Positions 35,991 to 45,028 of a stretch of DNA of 64,000 nt are shown here, in pieces (positions within the stretch are counted from its first letter, which is position 1; every line of letters starts with the position of its first letter). The position numbers were made by a program, and so were the translations under genes. This DNA comes from MVYY01 sp012517575 (lineage in GTDB: Bacteria > Bacteroidota > Bacteroidia > Bacteroidales > Paludibacteraceae): assembly GCA_031629035.1 (NCBI GenBank), contig JAVLUG010000017.1:1-64000 (forward strand). The letters run 5' to 3'. The notes under the pieces are model-generated. The model did not search any database. It saw only the letters and a program-made list of their open reading frames with translations, and had not been told where the DNA came from.

Positions 35991-36482
35991 TTATTTTATA
36001 AAGCTGTTATATTCTTCATCTGTTACGGGCTCTAACCAAACAGTAGTACCTTTACTTTGTTGAGCAGATATGGCAAGATGTTCAAATGTACCTTCAGGTG
36101 ACGCACCATGCCAATGAACAACATTGGGAAGAATTTCTATAACGTCTCCAACTTTAATTAACTGAATTGGTTTTCCCTTTTCCTGATAATAGCCATTACC
36201 TTTTATCCCAATTAAAATTTGTCCGCCAGGGTGGGAATGCCAGTTGTTTCTCGCGCTCGATTCGAATTCAACATTAGAAACTGTCAGGTCAAAGTTTTCT
36301 TTATCGGTTACCAGTGTCTTAAGCCAAGCCTTACCTTTAAAATTTTCATGTGTTATTAATTCTCCTCTTGGAAAAATTTGTATAGTATCTACCGCTGATA
36401 TTTCTTTTTGATTTTCTTTTAAATTTACATTGCATCCCAAAAAAGCAAATGCTATTAAAGTAAATAGTATTAATTTTTTCAT
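35991..36482 (-). CDS. Cupin-domain lipoprotein
   Basis: The 163-residue protein has a lipoprotein signal (LILFTLIAFAFLGC, Cys17) and a single cupin barrel. Cupin motif 1 is NWHSHPGGQILIGIKGNGYYQEKG and motif 2 is PNVVHWHGASPEGTFEHLAIS. The His residues needed for a metal site are present. It resembles small cupins found beside carboxymuconolactone decarboxylase-like genes. It is the last gene of the eight-gene operon divergent from the AraC gene. The substrate is unknown. Confidence 0.85.
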   Translation of the reverse strand: MKKLILFTLIAFAFLGCNVNLKENQKEISAVDTIQIFPRGELITHENFKGKAWLKTLVTDKENFDLTVSNVEFESSARNNWHSHPGGQILIGIKGNGYYQEKGKPIQLIKVGDVIEILPNVVHWHGASPEGTFEHLAISAQQSKGTTVWLEPVTDEEYNSFIK

Positions 36483-36541
36483 TATGAATTGTTTTTCTAA
36501 TTAATAAAGTCTTAGATTGCTATTTATGTTATCATTATTTG

Positions 36542-37267
36542 TTATGCAGACAATACATCGTTTAAAACTTGTTCTGCAGCTTTAGCTTCTTCTTCACCAA
36601 TTGTCTTTTTTATAATTCCAATAAATTGGTGCAATTGATCCGGCGTTAAGCCTAAATTTAAACAGATTTTTAAATGCGAACGCAACATAGGTTCAGCATT
36701 ACCGATTGCAGATATTACTGAGATTGTTACAAGTTCTCTTTCGACATAGGAAAGAACATCACGTTCAAAAATATCGGCAAAGAGATGCTCTTTTAGAAAT
36801 ACTTCAATTATTGGAGCGAATTCAGCATAACCCGCTTTTTGACCATCCTGTGGAACTCCCGTGAGTTTTCCCAATATCTCTTTTCCTCTTTCGAATTTAT
36901 CACGCTCATCTGTAATTGATGACGCCTCTTTCCCCAATATATCATTAATCCCTTTAGCCTTGCGCTCATCGAGTACTTCCATAAAAGTTTGCAAACCGCG
37001 GATGCTCCTCGGGAAACCGCAGTAAGCGTATGCGTGAACGATTGCTTCTTTAATTTGATTGATGGTGAGTCCTGCATTAAGACCTACATTTAGTTCCGTT
37101 TTCAATGCGGGTAAATCGCCCTTTGCCGTTAATGCTGAAATAGCTATAATACTTTGTTGCTCGGGACTTAATGCAGAATCATTATTTAAATGTTGAGCTT
37201 GAATTGTATTGGAAAAAATGATCAATAATACTCCAGTGATTATTTGTCTTATCTTTATTTTTTTCAT
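36542..37267 (-). CDS. Exported carboxymuconolactone decarboxylase-like (AhpD fold) protein
   Basis: The 241-residue protein has a signal peptide ending near IQAQ. Two CMD/AhpD-type helical modules follow: SPEQQSIIAISALTAKGDLPALKTEL...GLTINQIKEAIVHAYAYCGFPRS, then ...ELVTISVISAIGNAEPMLRSHLKICLNLGLTPDQLHQFI. Only the first has a Cys near the usual site and no CxxC is seen, so peroxidase-type activity is doubtful. It lies between the carboxylesterase and cupin genes of the operon. Confidence 0.88.
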   Translation of the reverse strand: MKKIKIRQIITGVLLIIFSNTIQAQHLNNDSALSPEQQSIIAISALTAKGDLPALKTELNVGLNAGLTINQIKEAIVHAYAYCGFPRSIRGLQTFMEVLDERKAKGINDILGKEASSITDERDKFERGKEILGKLTGVPQDGQKAGYAEFAPIIEVFLKEHLFADIFERDVLSYVERELVTISVISAIGNAEPMLRSHLKICLNLGLTPDQLHQFIGIIKKTIGEEEAKAAEQVLNDVLSA

Positions 37268-37299
37268 ATTTGGCAGTTCTTAATTAAATAGATTCATGA

Positions 37300-38916
37300 T
37301 TAAATACCTCCACGCGTTTGTAGGCGTTCTCTATGTTCAAAAGCTTTCTCAATAACATTAAATCGAGCTTTTCTTGGGTCGGGTTTTCCAACCAGATTTC
37401 CATCAGGTTGTATATCAAGTATGCAATCTGCCTTTTCGTTGTAGATTGGCCAATTTGCAAGTTCTTGACTGTTCGGATTGCCCGTTTTGGCAAAATTAGC
37501 CCAATAAGTATTCATGATGGTTGCAAGTTTTTCACTTTCGGCATCTACCGAAGAGCCGTCTCTGTTAACTACGTTACCGAATACAAACGGCACTTCGGCA
37601 CCATGTCCGGCGCCAAACCTCATCCATTCTTTCATAGAAGGAGGAACATATCCGTATTGGTAAATGTAAACTGGCTGCGCATTTGCAACGAATTTTCTTG
37701 CTGTAAATCTGGCGGGTTCGCCCCATACCCAATCGGTATTGAATAAAGTAATTATCTCGGCAAACTCCTTATCTCCGTTTGGATCATAAGCAGCTTTTGC
37801 CTCATTTTTTAATTCCCCAAACATGGAAAAGAGTTCTTCTTTGGATTTACTGGAATTTACAAATTCACCTCCAATCTCTGCGCTGTTTGAACCAATCATA
37901 AGCGGAACTTTTGCAAATCGGCCTGCGTTGTATGCACTCTCTGCTGTCGTCACAACAAATTTGCCATCTAATATTGGGCCGGAATATATCCGAGGTCCGT
38001 TTTCTCCATCATTTTCCTGTCCACCATCCACTATTTCCTCTACGCTGAGTGCACGCAACTTAGCAAGCGCTTCTGCATCAGTACCTTCAATTCCGTGTTT
38101 ACGGGCAAAATTTATCCCGATCGTTTCTGCTGAAACAGGATATAAGGCATCGGAATTTTCTTTATTAATTGGTCTGCCGGTAAGAACCCCGTCGCGTCCG
38201 CCCCCTGATTGACTAATTGCTTTCTGAAACAAGCCTCTTGCAGCCGGTATCGTCATAAGTGAATGAACCGATACACCACCGGCTGATTGCCCAAATATCG
38301 TAACATTATCAGGGTCACCCCCAAAAGCAGCAATATTTCCCTGCACCCATTTAAGTGCTGCAATCTGATCCATATAAGCATAACTGCCTTTGGGTTCATC
38401 GGGATGTTCTTCGCTCAATGCAGGAAAAGCAAAATGACCAAGTCTACCAAGCCTATAGTTGAATGTCATCAGGATTACTCCTTGTTTGGCAAATTGAGTT
38501 CCCGAGCTAATTATACCACTACCCCCAACAAATCCTCCACCGTGTATCCAAACCATAACAGGCAATTTTGCACCAGGTTTAGTTCCAGAGGGTACCCATA
38601 GATTCAAATAAAGACAGTCTTCCGACGAACCTTCGGCTATCGCACCCGAACCACGTGGCCACCCTGCTTGTGCACAACTTGCACCGTATTTTGTTGCATC
38701 TCGTATACCGTCCCACGCTTTTACAGGTTGTGGTGGACGCCACCGAAATTCACCCGTAGGCGGCGCTGCATAAGGAATCCCTTTGAAAATGGAAACATCG
38801 CCTTCTGTTACCCCCTTAACTTTGCCACTGGCTGTATGAACTACAGGTTCGGTTGTTTGCTGTGCCTGCAAACCCAAACAGCTAAATATTGCTAAATGAA
38901 GAAGTATTTTTTTCAT
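37300..38916 (-). CDS. Exported type-B carboxylesterase
   Basis: The 538-residue alpha/beta hydrolase has a signal peptide (HLAIFSCLGLQAQ). Family signatures are EDCLYLNLWVP and the serine elbow FGQSAGGVSVHSL (Ser at about residue 212). The acid lies in SNSAEIGGEF-type text and the His in GAGHGAEVPFVFG. It hydrolyses an ester in the periplasm or outside; the substrate is unknown. It starts 11 nt after the preceding aldo/keto reductase gene and is therefore part of the operon. Confidence 0.92.
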   Translation of the reverse strand: MKKILLHLAIFSCLGLQAQQTTEPVVHTASGKVKGVTEGDVSIFKGIPYAAPPTGEFRWRPPQPVKAWDGIRDATKYGASCAQAGWPRGSGAIAEGSSEDCLYLNLWVPSGTKPGAKLPVMVWIHGGGFVGGSGIISSGTQFAKQGVILMTFNYRLGRLGHFAFPALSEEHPDEPKGSYAYMDQIAALKWVQGNIAAFGGDPDNVTIFGQSAGGVSVHSLMTIPAARGLFQKAISQSGGGRDGVLTGRPINKENSDALYPVSAETIGINFARKHGIEGTDAEALAKLRALSVEEIVDGGQENDGENGPRIYSGPILDGKFVVTTAESAYNAGRFAKVPLMIGSNSAEIGGEFVNSSKSKEELFSMFGELKNEAKAAYDPNGDKEFAEIITLFNTDWVWGEPARFTARKFVANAQPVYIYQYGYVPPSMKEWMRFGAGHGAEVPFVFGNVVNRDGSSVDAESEKLATIMNTYWANFAKTGNPNSQELANWPIYNEKADCILDIQPDGNLVGKPDPRKARFNVIEKAFEHRERLQTRGGI

Positions 38917-38927
38917 AGCTTAGGATT

Positions 38928-39857
38928 TTAGAAGTTACCAGTTGCCCAGCTGTCAAGCTGTTGCAATGTTACATTAAAGAATCGTTTGTCCTTATTTAAA
39001 GAACGCATTGTTGCCATTTCTGCATCACTCAACTTAAAGTCGAAAATATTGATATTCTCATTGATGTGAACAGGATTTGTCGCCCCGGGAATTACGGAGA
39101 AACCCTCCTGAATATGCCAGCGGAGAATAATTTGTACAATACTCTTACCATGCGCATCAGCAATTTTTTTAATCACCGGGTCGGATAATAACCCTTTGTC
39201 TCCATGACCCAATGGGTACCAGCACTCGATAAATATGTTGTATGGTTTAACCCACTCACGTATATCATTACGCTGCGCATAAGGATGACATTCTATCTGC
39301 AAGGCAACAGGTTTAATTTTCATGCTATCAACAATTGAATGGAATCGTTCCTTGCTGGCATCAAAATTACTGATACCTAAGGAGCGAACCTTCCCCGATG
39401 CAACTGCCTTTTCCATTTCTTTCCAAGCGTTAATATAATCGCCAATGGGTTGATGGATATAAAGCAAGTCGATGTAATCTATTTGAAAGCGTTTCAGTAT
39501 TGTGTCAATTGATGCAAGGGTTTTGCCATTTGCATAATCGGAAACCCATAATTTGCTTGTAATAAAAAATTCTTCACGAGGAATACCACTTTCTTTCATT
39601 GCTTCACCCACAGCCCCCTCAACACGATAAGCAGTTGCACAGTCCACATGACGGAACCCTTTTTTAAACGCTTCAAGACATGCTGCCTTTGCAGCTTCGT
39701 ATGAGATAGCAAATGTGCCAATCCCTAACTGGGGCATTTCCAATCCATTGTTCAGTTTTAACATTGGTACATATTCTTTCCCCTGTGCGTTAGCATTATC
39801 GATACTAACAAAAAACAGGGCTATAACCAACAGAAAATAATTTATAACTGTTTTCAT
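38928..39857 (-). CDS. Exported aldo/keto reductase
   Basis: The 309-residue protein has a signal peptide (YFLLVIALFFVSIDNANAQ), unusual for this NADPH-dependent family. The barrel has DCATAYRVEGAVGEAM (catalytic Asp and Tyr), FITSKLW (Lys) and YIHQPIGDY (His). A cofactor loop VIPGATNPVHINENI follows. It is close to the 2,5-diketo-gluconate reductase group. How a periplasmic form would get NADPH is unclear; it might be a lipid-anchored or a mis-sorted paralogue of the cytosolic copy in the same operon. Confidence 0.88.
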   Translation of the reverse strand: MKTVINYFLLVIALFFVSIDNANAQGKEYVPMLKLNNGLEMPQLGIGTFAISYEAAKAACLEAFKKGFRHVDCATAYRVEGAVGEAMKESGIPREEFFITSKLWVSDYANGKTLASIDTILKRFQIDYIDLLYIHQPIGDYINAWKEMEKAVASGKVRSLGISNFDASKERFHSIVDSMKIKPVALQIECHPYAQRNDIREWVKPYNIFIECWYPLGHGDKGLLSDPVIKKIADAHGKSIVQIILRWHIQEGFSVIPGATNPVHINENINIFDFKLSDAEMATMRSLNKDKRFFNVTLQQLDSWATGNF

Positions 39858-39930
39858 TTTTTTTATGATTTATATTTGTGTTTTTTTCCGGTCGTTTAAA
39901 CAATTAATTGTTATTGAGTATTTTCAATAT

Positions 39931-40377
39931 TTAATGTGCAGATGGTGTCATTAAGCGTGTAAAAGACAATGCTCCTAATTTCCATCCTTCGGCTTGTTTT
40001 ATATAAACTTCTGTTACCATAAAAGGATTTGTAACTTCGTTTCCGCCGACAACGGCCAATAAGTCGATTCTATTTAGCAATATGGCAGTATTATCAATTA
40101 TATTTACTGAAACTTCATGAATGTCTGCTTTTTTGTACCAAATACCACCGCTTCCAATGATCTGAAGTTCTCTTTCAGTACCCCATGCGCCACCCATGTG
40201 AACAAATTCTGCTTTAGCGTGAAAAAGTTTGCTGAGCGCGTCTACATTTTTATCTGCCATCCATTCCCATTTCTGTTTGGATAAGTCAATAATTTCCTTT
40301 TCTGCATCAGATGTTTGAGCAAAAGAAACTTGCGTTGCAAAAATTATAATAAATAAGCTGATTATAGTAGTTTTCAT
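39931..40377 (-). CDS. Exported SnoaL/NTF2-like protein (DUF4440 type)
   Basis: I chose the ATG at 40377 because it starts the signal peptide MKTTIISLFIIIFATQVSFAQ. In-frame ATGs at 40389 and 40413 add residues, and the latter overlaps the previous gene. The mature part, about 127 residues, is a cone-shaped NTF2-like fold (EIIDLSKQKWEWMADKNVDALSKLFHAKAEFVHMGG... IHEVSVNIIDNTAILLNRIDLLA). Such domains act as isomerases, hydrolases or binding proteins. It is part of the AraC-linked operon. Confidence 0.82.
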   Translation of the reverse strand: MKTTIISLFIIIFATQVSFAQTSDAEKEIIDLSKQKWEWMADKNVDALSKLFHAKAEFVHMGGAWGTERELQIIGSGGIWYKKADIHEVSVNIIDNTAILLNRIDLLAVVGGNEVTNPFMVTEVYIKQAEGWKLGALSFTRLMTPSAH

Positions 40378-40396
40378 AATTTTATTCATATTATTC

Positions 40397-41443
40397 TTAT
40401 AAATATTTTCCAAAAAATGATTTGAGTTTGTCCACTGCCTGATCTACATACTCAGGAACGTAGTATGTTTGAATATGGGTTGCTCCGGGAATTAAGAACA
40501 ACTCTTTATTTTTTGTACCAGTTGCCAGTTCAAAAGCTTCGTCCGTCATATATTTTGTTTGCGCGACGCTTCCTGCCATCATCAACAGTGGCTGATCAAT
40601 AAGATCGAGATTGTCCCTCACATCCCATGTCATTAAGTCTAAAAGGCTGCTTTTTGTGTATAAAAATGTTGAATTAGGATGAGCGTGCGTTCTAAAGTAA
40701 TATTCATAGCCCTGACGGTAGAAAAGGGTGCTAACTTTCGCAATTTCTTCATCAGTTACGCTTGCTACTCCCGCATAGATAATTTCTCCACCTGCAGCCT
40801 CTTGAGCACGTGCTTCGGAAGCTTCTTTAAGGCGTTGCTGAATGGTGTTTACCTGCGAATTTTGGAACCCATTTCGCCTTACTTCCCCGGTATTAAACAT
40901 ACTTAATGTTGCTACTGCCTTGAATCTTTTGTCTGATTTTACGGTCTCAAGAGTGTAACCACCACCACCGCAAATTCCCAAAGCACCTAATCTCTCGGCA
41001 TCAACTCCAGGAAAAGTCATTATATAATCTGCCATTCCTCTAATATCTTCCGTTCTGAAAAAAGGTTTGTCGGTGTGTCTTGGCTCACCTCCACTTGCAC
41101 CCTGATACGTGGCGTCTGCAGCGATCGTAATATAACCTAATTCTGCCAAACGTTGCGCATACAACCCGGCAACCTGTTCTTTTATTCCACCGTTTGGATG
41201 AGCAACAGTAATAGCCGGATATTTTTTTGCTGGGTCATAGTTGGCAGGGGTATATACATTTGCAGCAATTTCATTACCGTTGAGTTTGTATTTCACAGGA
41301 TGAATATTAACTTTTCCTGGTAAATTTTCTTTTATGGCATCTTTGTAAACAAGGCCAAAAGGATTGTCTGTTTTATTTTGAGCTGAAGCAATTACACTTG
41401 TTGTCATAAGCATCGCTATCAAAATTTGTTTTACTTTTTTCAT
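40397..41443 (-). CDS. Exported dienelactone-hydrolase-like alpha/beta hydrolase
   Basis: The 348-residue protein has a signal peptide ending near VIASAQ. The core is an alpha/beta hydrolase with PAITVAHPNGG, an elbow GALGICGGGGYTL where Cys takes the nucleophile place, as in dienelactone hydrolases, and a late GATHIQTYYVPEYVD supplying the His. It resembles YcjY-type hydrolases. The fused active-site Cys should be checked in a model. It is the third gene of the operon. Confidence 0.87.
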   Translation of the reverse strand: MKKVKQILIAMLMTTSVIASAQNKTDNPFGLVYKDAIKENLPGKVNIHPVKYKLNGNEIAANVYTPANYDPAKKYPAITVAHPNGGIKEQVAGLYAQRLAELGYITIAADATYQGASGGEPRHTDKPFFRTEDIRGMADYIMTFPGVDAERLGALGICGGGGYTLETVKSDKRFKAVATLSMFNTGEVRRNGFQNSQVNTIQQRLKEASEARAQEAAGGEIIYAGVASVTDEEIAKVSTLFYRQGYEYYFRTHAHPNSTFLYTKSSLLDLMTWDVRDNLDLIDQPLLMMAGSVAQTKYMTDEAFELATGTKNKELFLIPGATHIQTYYVPEYVDQAVDKLKSFFGKYL

Positions 41444-41471
41444 TTCTTCATTTTTTACAAATAGAATGGAA

Positions 41472-42323
41472 CTATAAATCGGCTTTTCTTGTACCCAACC
41501 ATTTTACCATTGCCGGGTCACGGTGGTCGAAGAAGCTTGTCGCTTTCATATCGAGTGTTGCTATTGCATCCATATCTTCGGTTGATAGTTCAAAATCAAG
41601 ACTGTTAAAGTTCTGCTCAATCCTTTCCTTATTAACTGATTTTGGTATAGCAACCACGCCTCGTTGCGTTAACCAACGAAGCACTACCTGGGCTACCGAC
41701 TTGTTATATTTTGCGCCAATTCCGGCTAATATCTCATTGGTGAAAAGATTATTTTTCCCTTCAGCAAATGGCCCCCATGATTGATGTTGCACACCATTTT
41801 CAATTAAGAATTTCTGTGTATCAATTTGCTGGTGAAAAGGGTGTGTTTCAATTTGATTTACAGCAGGAACAATTTCATTATGAACTATCATGTCCATCAC
41901 TCTGTCGGGATGAAAATTACTTACACCAATAGCTTTAATTTTTCCTTCTTTGTATAATTCCTCCATAGCTCTCCATGAGCAATGAACATCACCGTAAGGC
42001 TGGTGTATCAAATACAAATCAAGATAGTCGAGTTGTAATTTTTTTAATGATTTTTCAAAAGCCTTCTTAGTATTCTCATACCCTGCATCCTGTACCCAAA
42101 CTTTTGTAGTAACAAACAACTCTTCTCTGGCAACGCCACTACTCTTAATTGCGTTGCCTACAGCTGTTTCATTCAGATATATAGCTGCTGTATCAATTAA
42201 ACGATACCCTGTCTCAATAGCTGTTAACACGCTATTCTCACACTCTTTCAAATCTGAAATTTGAAACACACCAAAACCCAAGATGGGCATTTCTACACCA
42301 TTATTTAATTTTACTTTTTGCAT
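41472..42323 (-). CDS. Aldo/keto reductase (cytosolic)
   Basis: The 283-residue NADPH-dependent reductase starts VKLNNGVEMPILGFGVFQI. It has catalytic LIDTAAIYLNE (Asp and Tyr), VTTKVWV (Lys) and YLIHQPYGDV (His), and a cofactor loop AIPKSVNKERIEQN. There is no signal peptide, unlike its paralogue at 38928. It lies 12 nt after the first gene of the operon. Confidence 0.92.
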   Translation of the reverse strand: MQKVKLNNGVEMPILGFGVFQISDLKECENSVLTAIETGYRLIDTAAIYLNETAVGNAIKSSGVAREELFVTTKVWVQDAGYENTKKAFEKSLKKLQLDYLDLYLIHQPYGDVHCSWRAMEELYKEGKIKAIGVSNFHPDRVMDMIVHNEIVPAVNQIETHPFHQQIDTQKFLIENGVQHQSWGPFAEGKNNLFTNEILAGIGAKYNKSVAQVVLRWLTQRGVVAIPKSVNKERIEQNFNSLDFELSTEDMDAIATLDMKATSFFDHRDPAMVKWLGTRKADL

Positions 42324-42335
42324 CTTATTCCAATA

Positions 42336-43430
42336 TTAATTATCTAATTGTTTGTTATTTAACCATTCCGACATCAAATCAGCAATTTCTAAATTATTTA
42401 AATCGGAAAATGGAAAGTGTGTATTCCCTTTGATTCCTATTTCAGGTAAATGAACCAAAGTGACATCGCCACCGTATTTATTTACCGTGTCTCTCCAAAT
42501 TTTCGCCATTTCAAGTCGTGCACGCCACCCATCTGTACCCGGGTCATCGGATGGCTGTTCCGGGATAAAGTCGCCATAATAAATGATGATCGGAATTTTG
42601 GTAAGTTTCATAAATTCGTTCATTGAAATTTCATTTGCCGTTAATGGTCCCGCAGAACTTGAAATTGCAGATGGAACTTCTCCTTCTGGAAATACAAAAC
42701 TACTGCCCGGTTCGTAGGAAACTATGGCTTTTACGTTATTATTTCGGATGGCTGTTAACCAACCAAATCCACCCGATTGTGAATGTGTGACTAATATCCC
42801 CGCTCCGATTTTATTGAACAGTTCCGATATTGAAGAGGTTATAACTTCCGTATCAACCGGGCCGATGTTGGGTGTCATCTGACGTAAAAATTGATTCAGC
42901 GTTTCTTCGCTTTTGTCGAATTGTACACCGTCAAAATAATTAGGCCAAATACCTAACCTGAAAGTTCCGAACCACTCTTGATCATCGGTTACAGGTTTAA
43001 TGTTTGCCTCAACGGTTGAGCGTCCGGCATTCCCTCTTCGGGGTTGCTCGATGAGATAAACACCAAAACCACGACGTAAGAAAATATTTTGAAATCCGTC
43101 TCTTCCATCGGGAGTAGTTCCCCACGTTTTTGAAGACTGGCCAAAGCCATGCCAAAAAATTAAAGGGAGTTTTCGAGCGTTTGCCGGAATCTGATAGACA
43201 ATATACGCATGATCTCCATGAAGTGTTTGCCCTTCCGGTCCACGAGTAATTGGATTAAATACCCCATCTGATTTTAATACACTTCCACCTACAGTGAAGC
43301 TTCCCTGCTCTTTTATCACAATTAAGTCATTATCCTTATTGGCATATCTGCTTGTCCTGCATCCCACAGATGAAAAAATAAAAAAGACAAGTGCAATGTA
43401 AGGGGTCGTTTTCAAACTATTAATTTTCAT
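42336..43430 (-). CDS. Alpha/beta hydrolase lipoprotein
   Basis: The 364-residue protein has a lipoprotein signal (ALVFFIFSSVGC). An alpha/beta hydrolase core follows with the oxyanion strand LPLIFWHGFGQSSKTW, the elbow VTHSQSGGFGW with Ser, and late IGIKGNTHFPF with a candidate His. It is the first gene of the eight-gene operon, facing the AraC gene across 157 nt. Confidence 0.87.
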   Translation of the reverse strand: MKINSLKTTPYIALVFFIFSSVGCRTSRYANKDNDLIVIKEQGSFTVGGSVLKSDGVFNPITRGPEGQTLHGDHAYIVYQIPANARKLPLIFWHGFGQSSKTWGTTPDGRDGFQNIFLRRGFGVYLIEQPRRGNAGRSTVEANIKPVTDDQEWFGTFRLGIWPNYFDGVQFDKSEETLNQFLRQMTPNIGPVDTEVITSSISELFNKIGAGILVTHSQSGGFGWLTAIRNNNVKAIVSYEPGSSFVFPEGEVPSAISSSAGPLTANEISMNEFMKLTKIPIIIYYGDFIPEQPSDDPGTDGWRARLEMAKIWRDTVNKYGGDVTLVHLPEIGIKGNTHFPFSDLNNLEIADLMSEWLNNKQLDN

Positions 43431-43454
43431 ATTATTTGAATTTTTTTGATGTTA

Positions 43455-43519
43455 CAAAATTACGGTTGATATTTGAGAATTAAATTATACAAATTACCGA
43501 TTTACTACCAAAATTACGG
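43455..43519. promoter_or_regulatory. Three copies of a CAAAATTACGG-like motif between the AraC gene and the operon
   Basis: CAAAATTACGG occurs exactly at 43455-43465 and 43509-43519, with a close copy (CAAATTACCG) at 43490-43499, all in one orientation. On the minus strand the two exact copies contain TAATTTTG, so they may be promoter -7 boxes for the operon, binding sites for the AraC protein, or both. Confidence 0.45.
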
Positions 43520-43558
43520 GTTAAAAGTTATTGTTGATAAATTAGTTAGATAAATTAC

Positions 43559-43566
43559 TATTTTTG
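43559..43566 (+). promoter_or_regulatory. -7 box of the AraC gene
   Basis: TATTTTTG, a TAnnTTTG match, 21 nt before the ATG at 43588. Confidence 0.45.
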
Positions 43567-43587
43567 CAGTAATAAATTTTACAACTC

Positions 43588-44481
43588 ATGGATACAATCA
43601 TCAATTTTGAAAGTATAAAAGAATACAATGCATTTAATAATCAGGAAACTCTTCATCCTTTGGTGAGTGTCGTTCATCTCGATAATGCTGATCCCAGAAA
43701 AAACAGACCACTTCGATACTCTTTTTATACCGTTTTTCTGAAAAAAATAAAATGTGGTGATTTACGTTACGGTTTGAGCAATTATGATTACGACGAGGGG
43801 TCATTGATTTTTCTTGCACCGGGACAAGTCATCGGCCAATACGGAGATGAATATTACCAACCACAAGGACTTGCTTTAGTTTTTCATCCTGATTTACTTT
43901 CTGGTACATCTCTTGGTCAAAATATTCATAATTACCATTTCTTTTCTTATGCAGTGAATGAAGCTCTTCATTTGTCTGAGCAGGAAAAAAAGATAATATT
44001 AGATTGTTTCTCAAAAATTGAATATGAATTACAACATTCAATCGATAAACACAGTAAACACTTAATTGTATCTAACATTGAGCTTTTCTTAGACTATTGT
44101 ACCCGTTTCTACGATCGTCAGTTTATTACCAGAGATAACAGTAATAAAGGGATTTTAGAGCGTTTCGAAAGCGTTTTAAATCGTTATTTCTCATCAGATA
44201 ATCCGGCGAAGATCGGTCTTCCTTCCGTTGCCTGGTGTGCAAACGAACTCAAATTATCAGCAAATTATTTCGGAGATTTAATAAAAAAAGAAACAGGCGT
44301 TTCGGCACAAGAATATATTCAGTCTAAGATAATTGATGTAGCTAAGATACGATTATTCGACCACGACAAAACAATTAATGAGATAGCCTACGAATTGGGC
44401 TTTAAATATCCACAACATTTCAGCCGATTATTCAAGCAAAGAACCGGAATTACACCGAACGAATTCAGAGCGACAAATTAA
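43588..44481 (+). CDS. AraC-family regulator divergent from the hydrolase/oxidoreductase operon
   Basis: The 297-residue protein has an N-terminal cupin-like sensing domain (about 30-150, with LRYGLSNYDYDEGSLIFLAPGQVI). Its C-terminal double helix-turn-helix (about 195-295) reads ELKLSANYFGDLIKKETG...AQEYIQSKIIDVAKIRL and INEIAYELGFKYPQHFSRLFKQRTGITPNEFR. It faces the minus-strand operon and probably controls it. The ligand is unknown. Confidence 0.92.
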   Translation: MDTIINFESIKEYNAFNNQETLHPLVSVVHLDNADPRKNRPLRYSFYTVFLKKIKCGDLRYGLSNYDYDEGSLIFLAPGQVIGQYGDEYYQPQGLALVFHPDLLSGTSLGQNIHNYHFFSYAVNEALHLSEQEKKIILDCFSKIEYELQHSIDKHSKHLIVSNIELFLDYCTRFYDRQFITRDNSNKGILERFESVLNRYFSSDNPAKIGLPSVAWCANELKLSANYFGDLIKKETGVSAQEYIQSKIIDVAKIRLFDHDKTINEIAYELGFKYPQHFSRLFKQRTGITPNEFRATN

Positions 44482-45028
44482 CACAATCGATTTTACGGTA
44501 CTATTTGAAAATTTATATATCTTAAATATATTTTGAGAATGTACATCGAGAGTAAATCTACCCTCAAAATGCCCAAAATCCAGAAAAACAGCTAAATCAT
44601 AATTGAAATTTTTATAGCTAATGTGTTAGTTAAACTAAATATTTATAATTGTAGCCAAAACTATTAAGTAAACAGTCAATTTATGCCTTATCCGTTAACA
44701 GGGAAGCCGTATCCGAAAGGTTTGATATTCAAAGTAGTGGGTTACAGTAGTAGCACCTGGTATGAAAGCCCTACACCCCGAACAGGCAAGTGCGGCAGAA
44801 AACCCAAGCACACCGATGAAGAGGTTTTACGGGAGATTAAAGAAGTTCCGGATTGACGGGTTAGGGTGGTATTGGTTTTTTGGTGTGATCGATCATTTTA
44901 TTGAGGAGATTATCTCATGGCATATAGCCAAAAAAGGCAATCGTTTTGCAGCTATGTTTACCTATTCGGTTTAAACCTGCGTGGGCAGGTCATTCAAATA
45001 AATTATACCGCTATTTATTTAAAATTCT
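44482..45028. other. Gap holding an IS3-like remnant
   Basis: The first 200 nt are AT-rich with no recognisable feature. The rest is the transposase remnant listed separately. Confidence 0.5.
44683..44974 (+). pseudogene. Decayed IS3-type transposase (orfB) fragment
   Basis: One frame from 44683 reads ...GYSSSTWYESPTPRTGKCGRKPKHTDEEVLREIKEV, the helix-turn-helix and linker of an IS3-type orfB, and stops at 44854. Another frame then gives WYWFFGVIDHFIEEIISWHIAKKGNRFAA, the start of the integrase core with its first Asp. Most of the gene between and after these parts is gone. No terminal repeats were found. Confidence 0.8.

Noticed and set aside
44762..44974. A separate 70-residue protein gene
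   Set aside because: Its C-terminal half reads as an IS3-type integrase core and its first half is the out-of-frame continuation of the same transposase, so it is one decayed gene.
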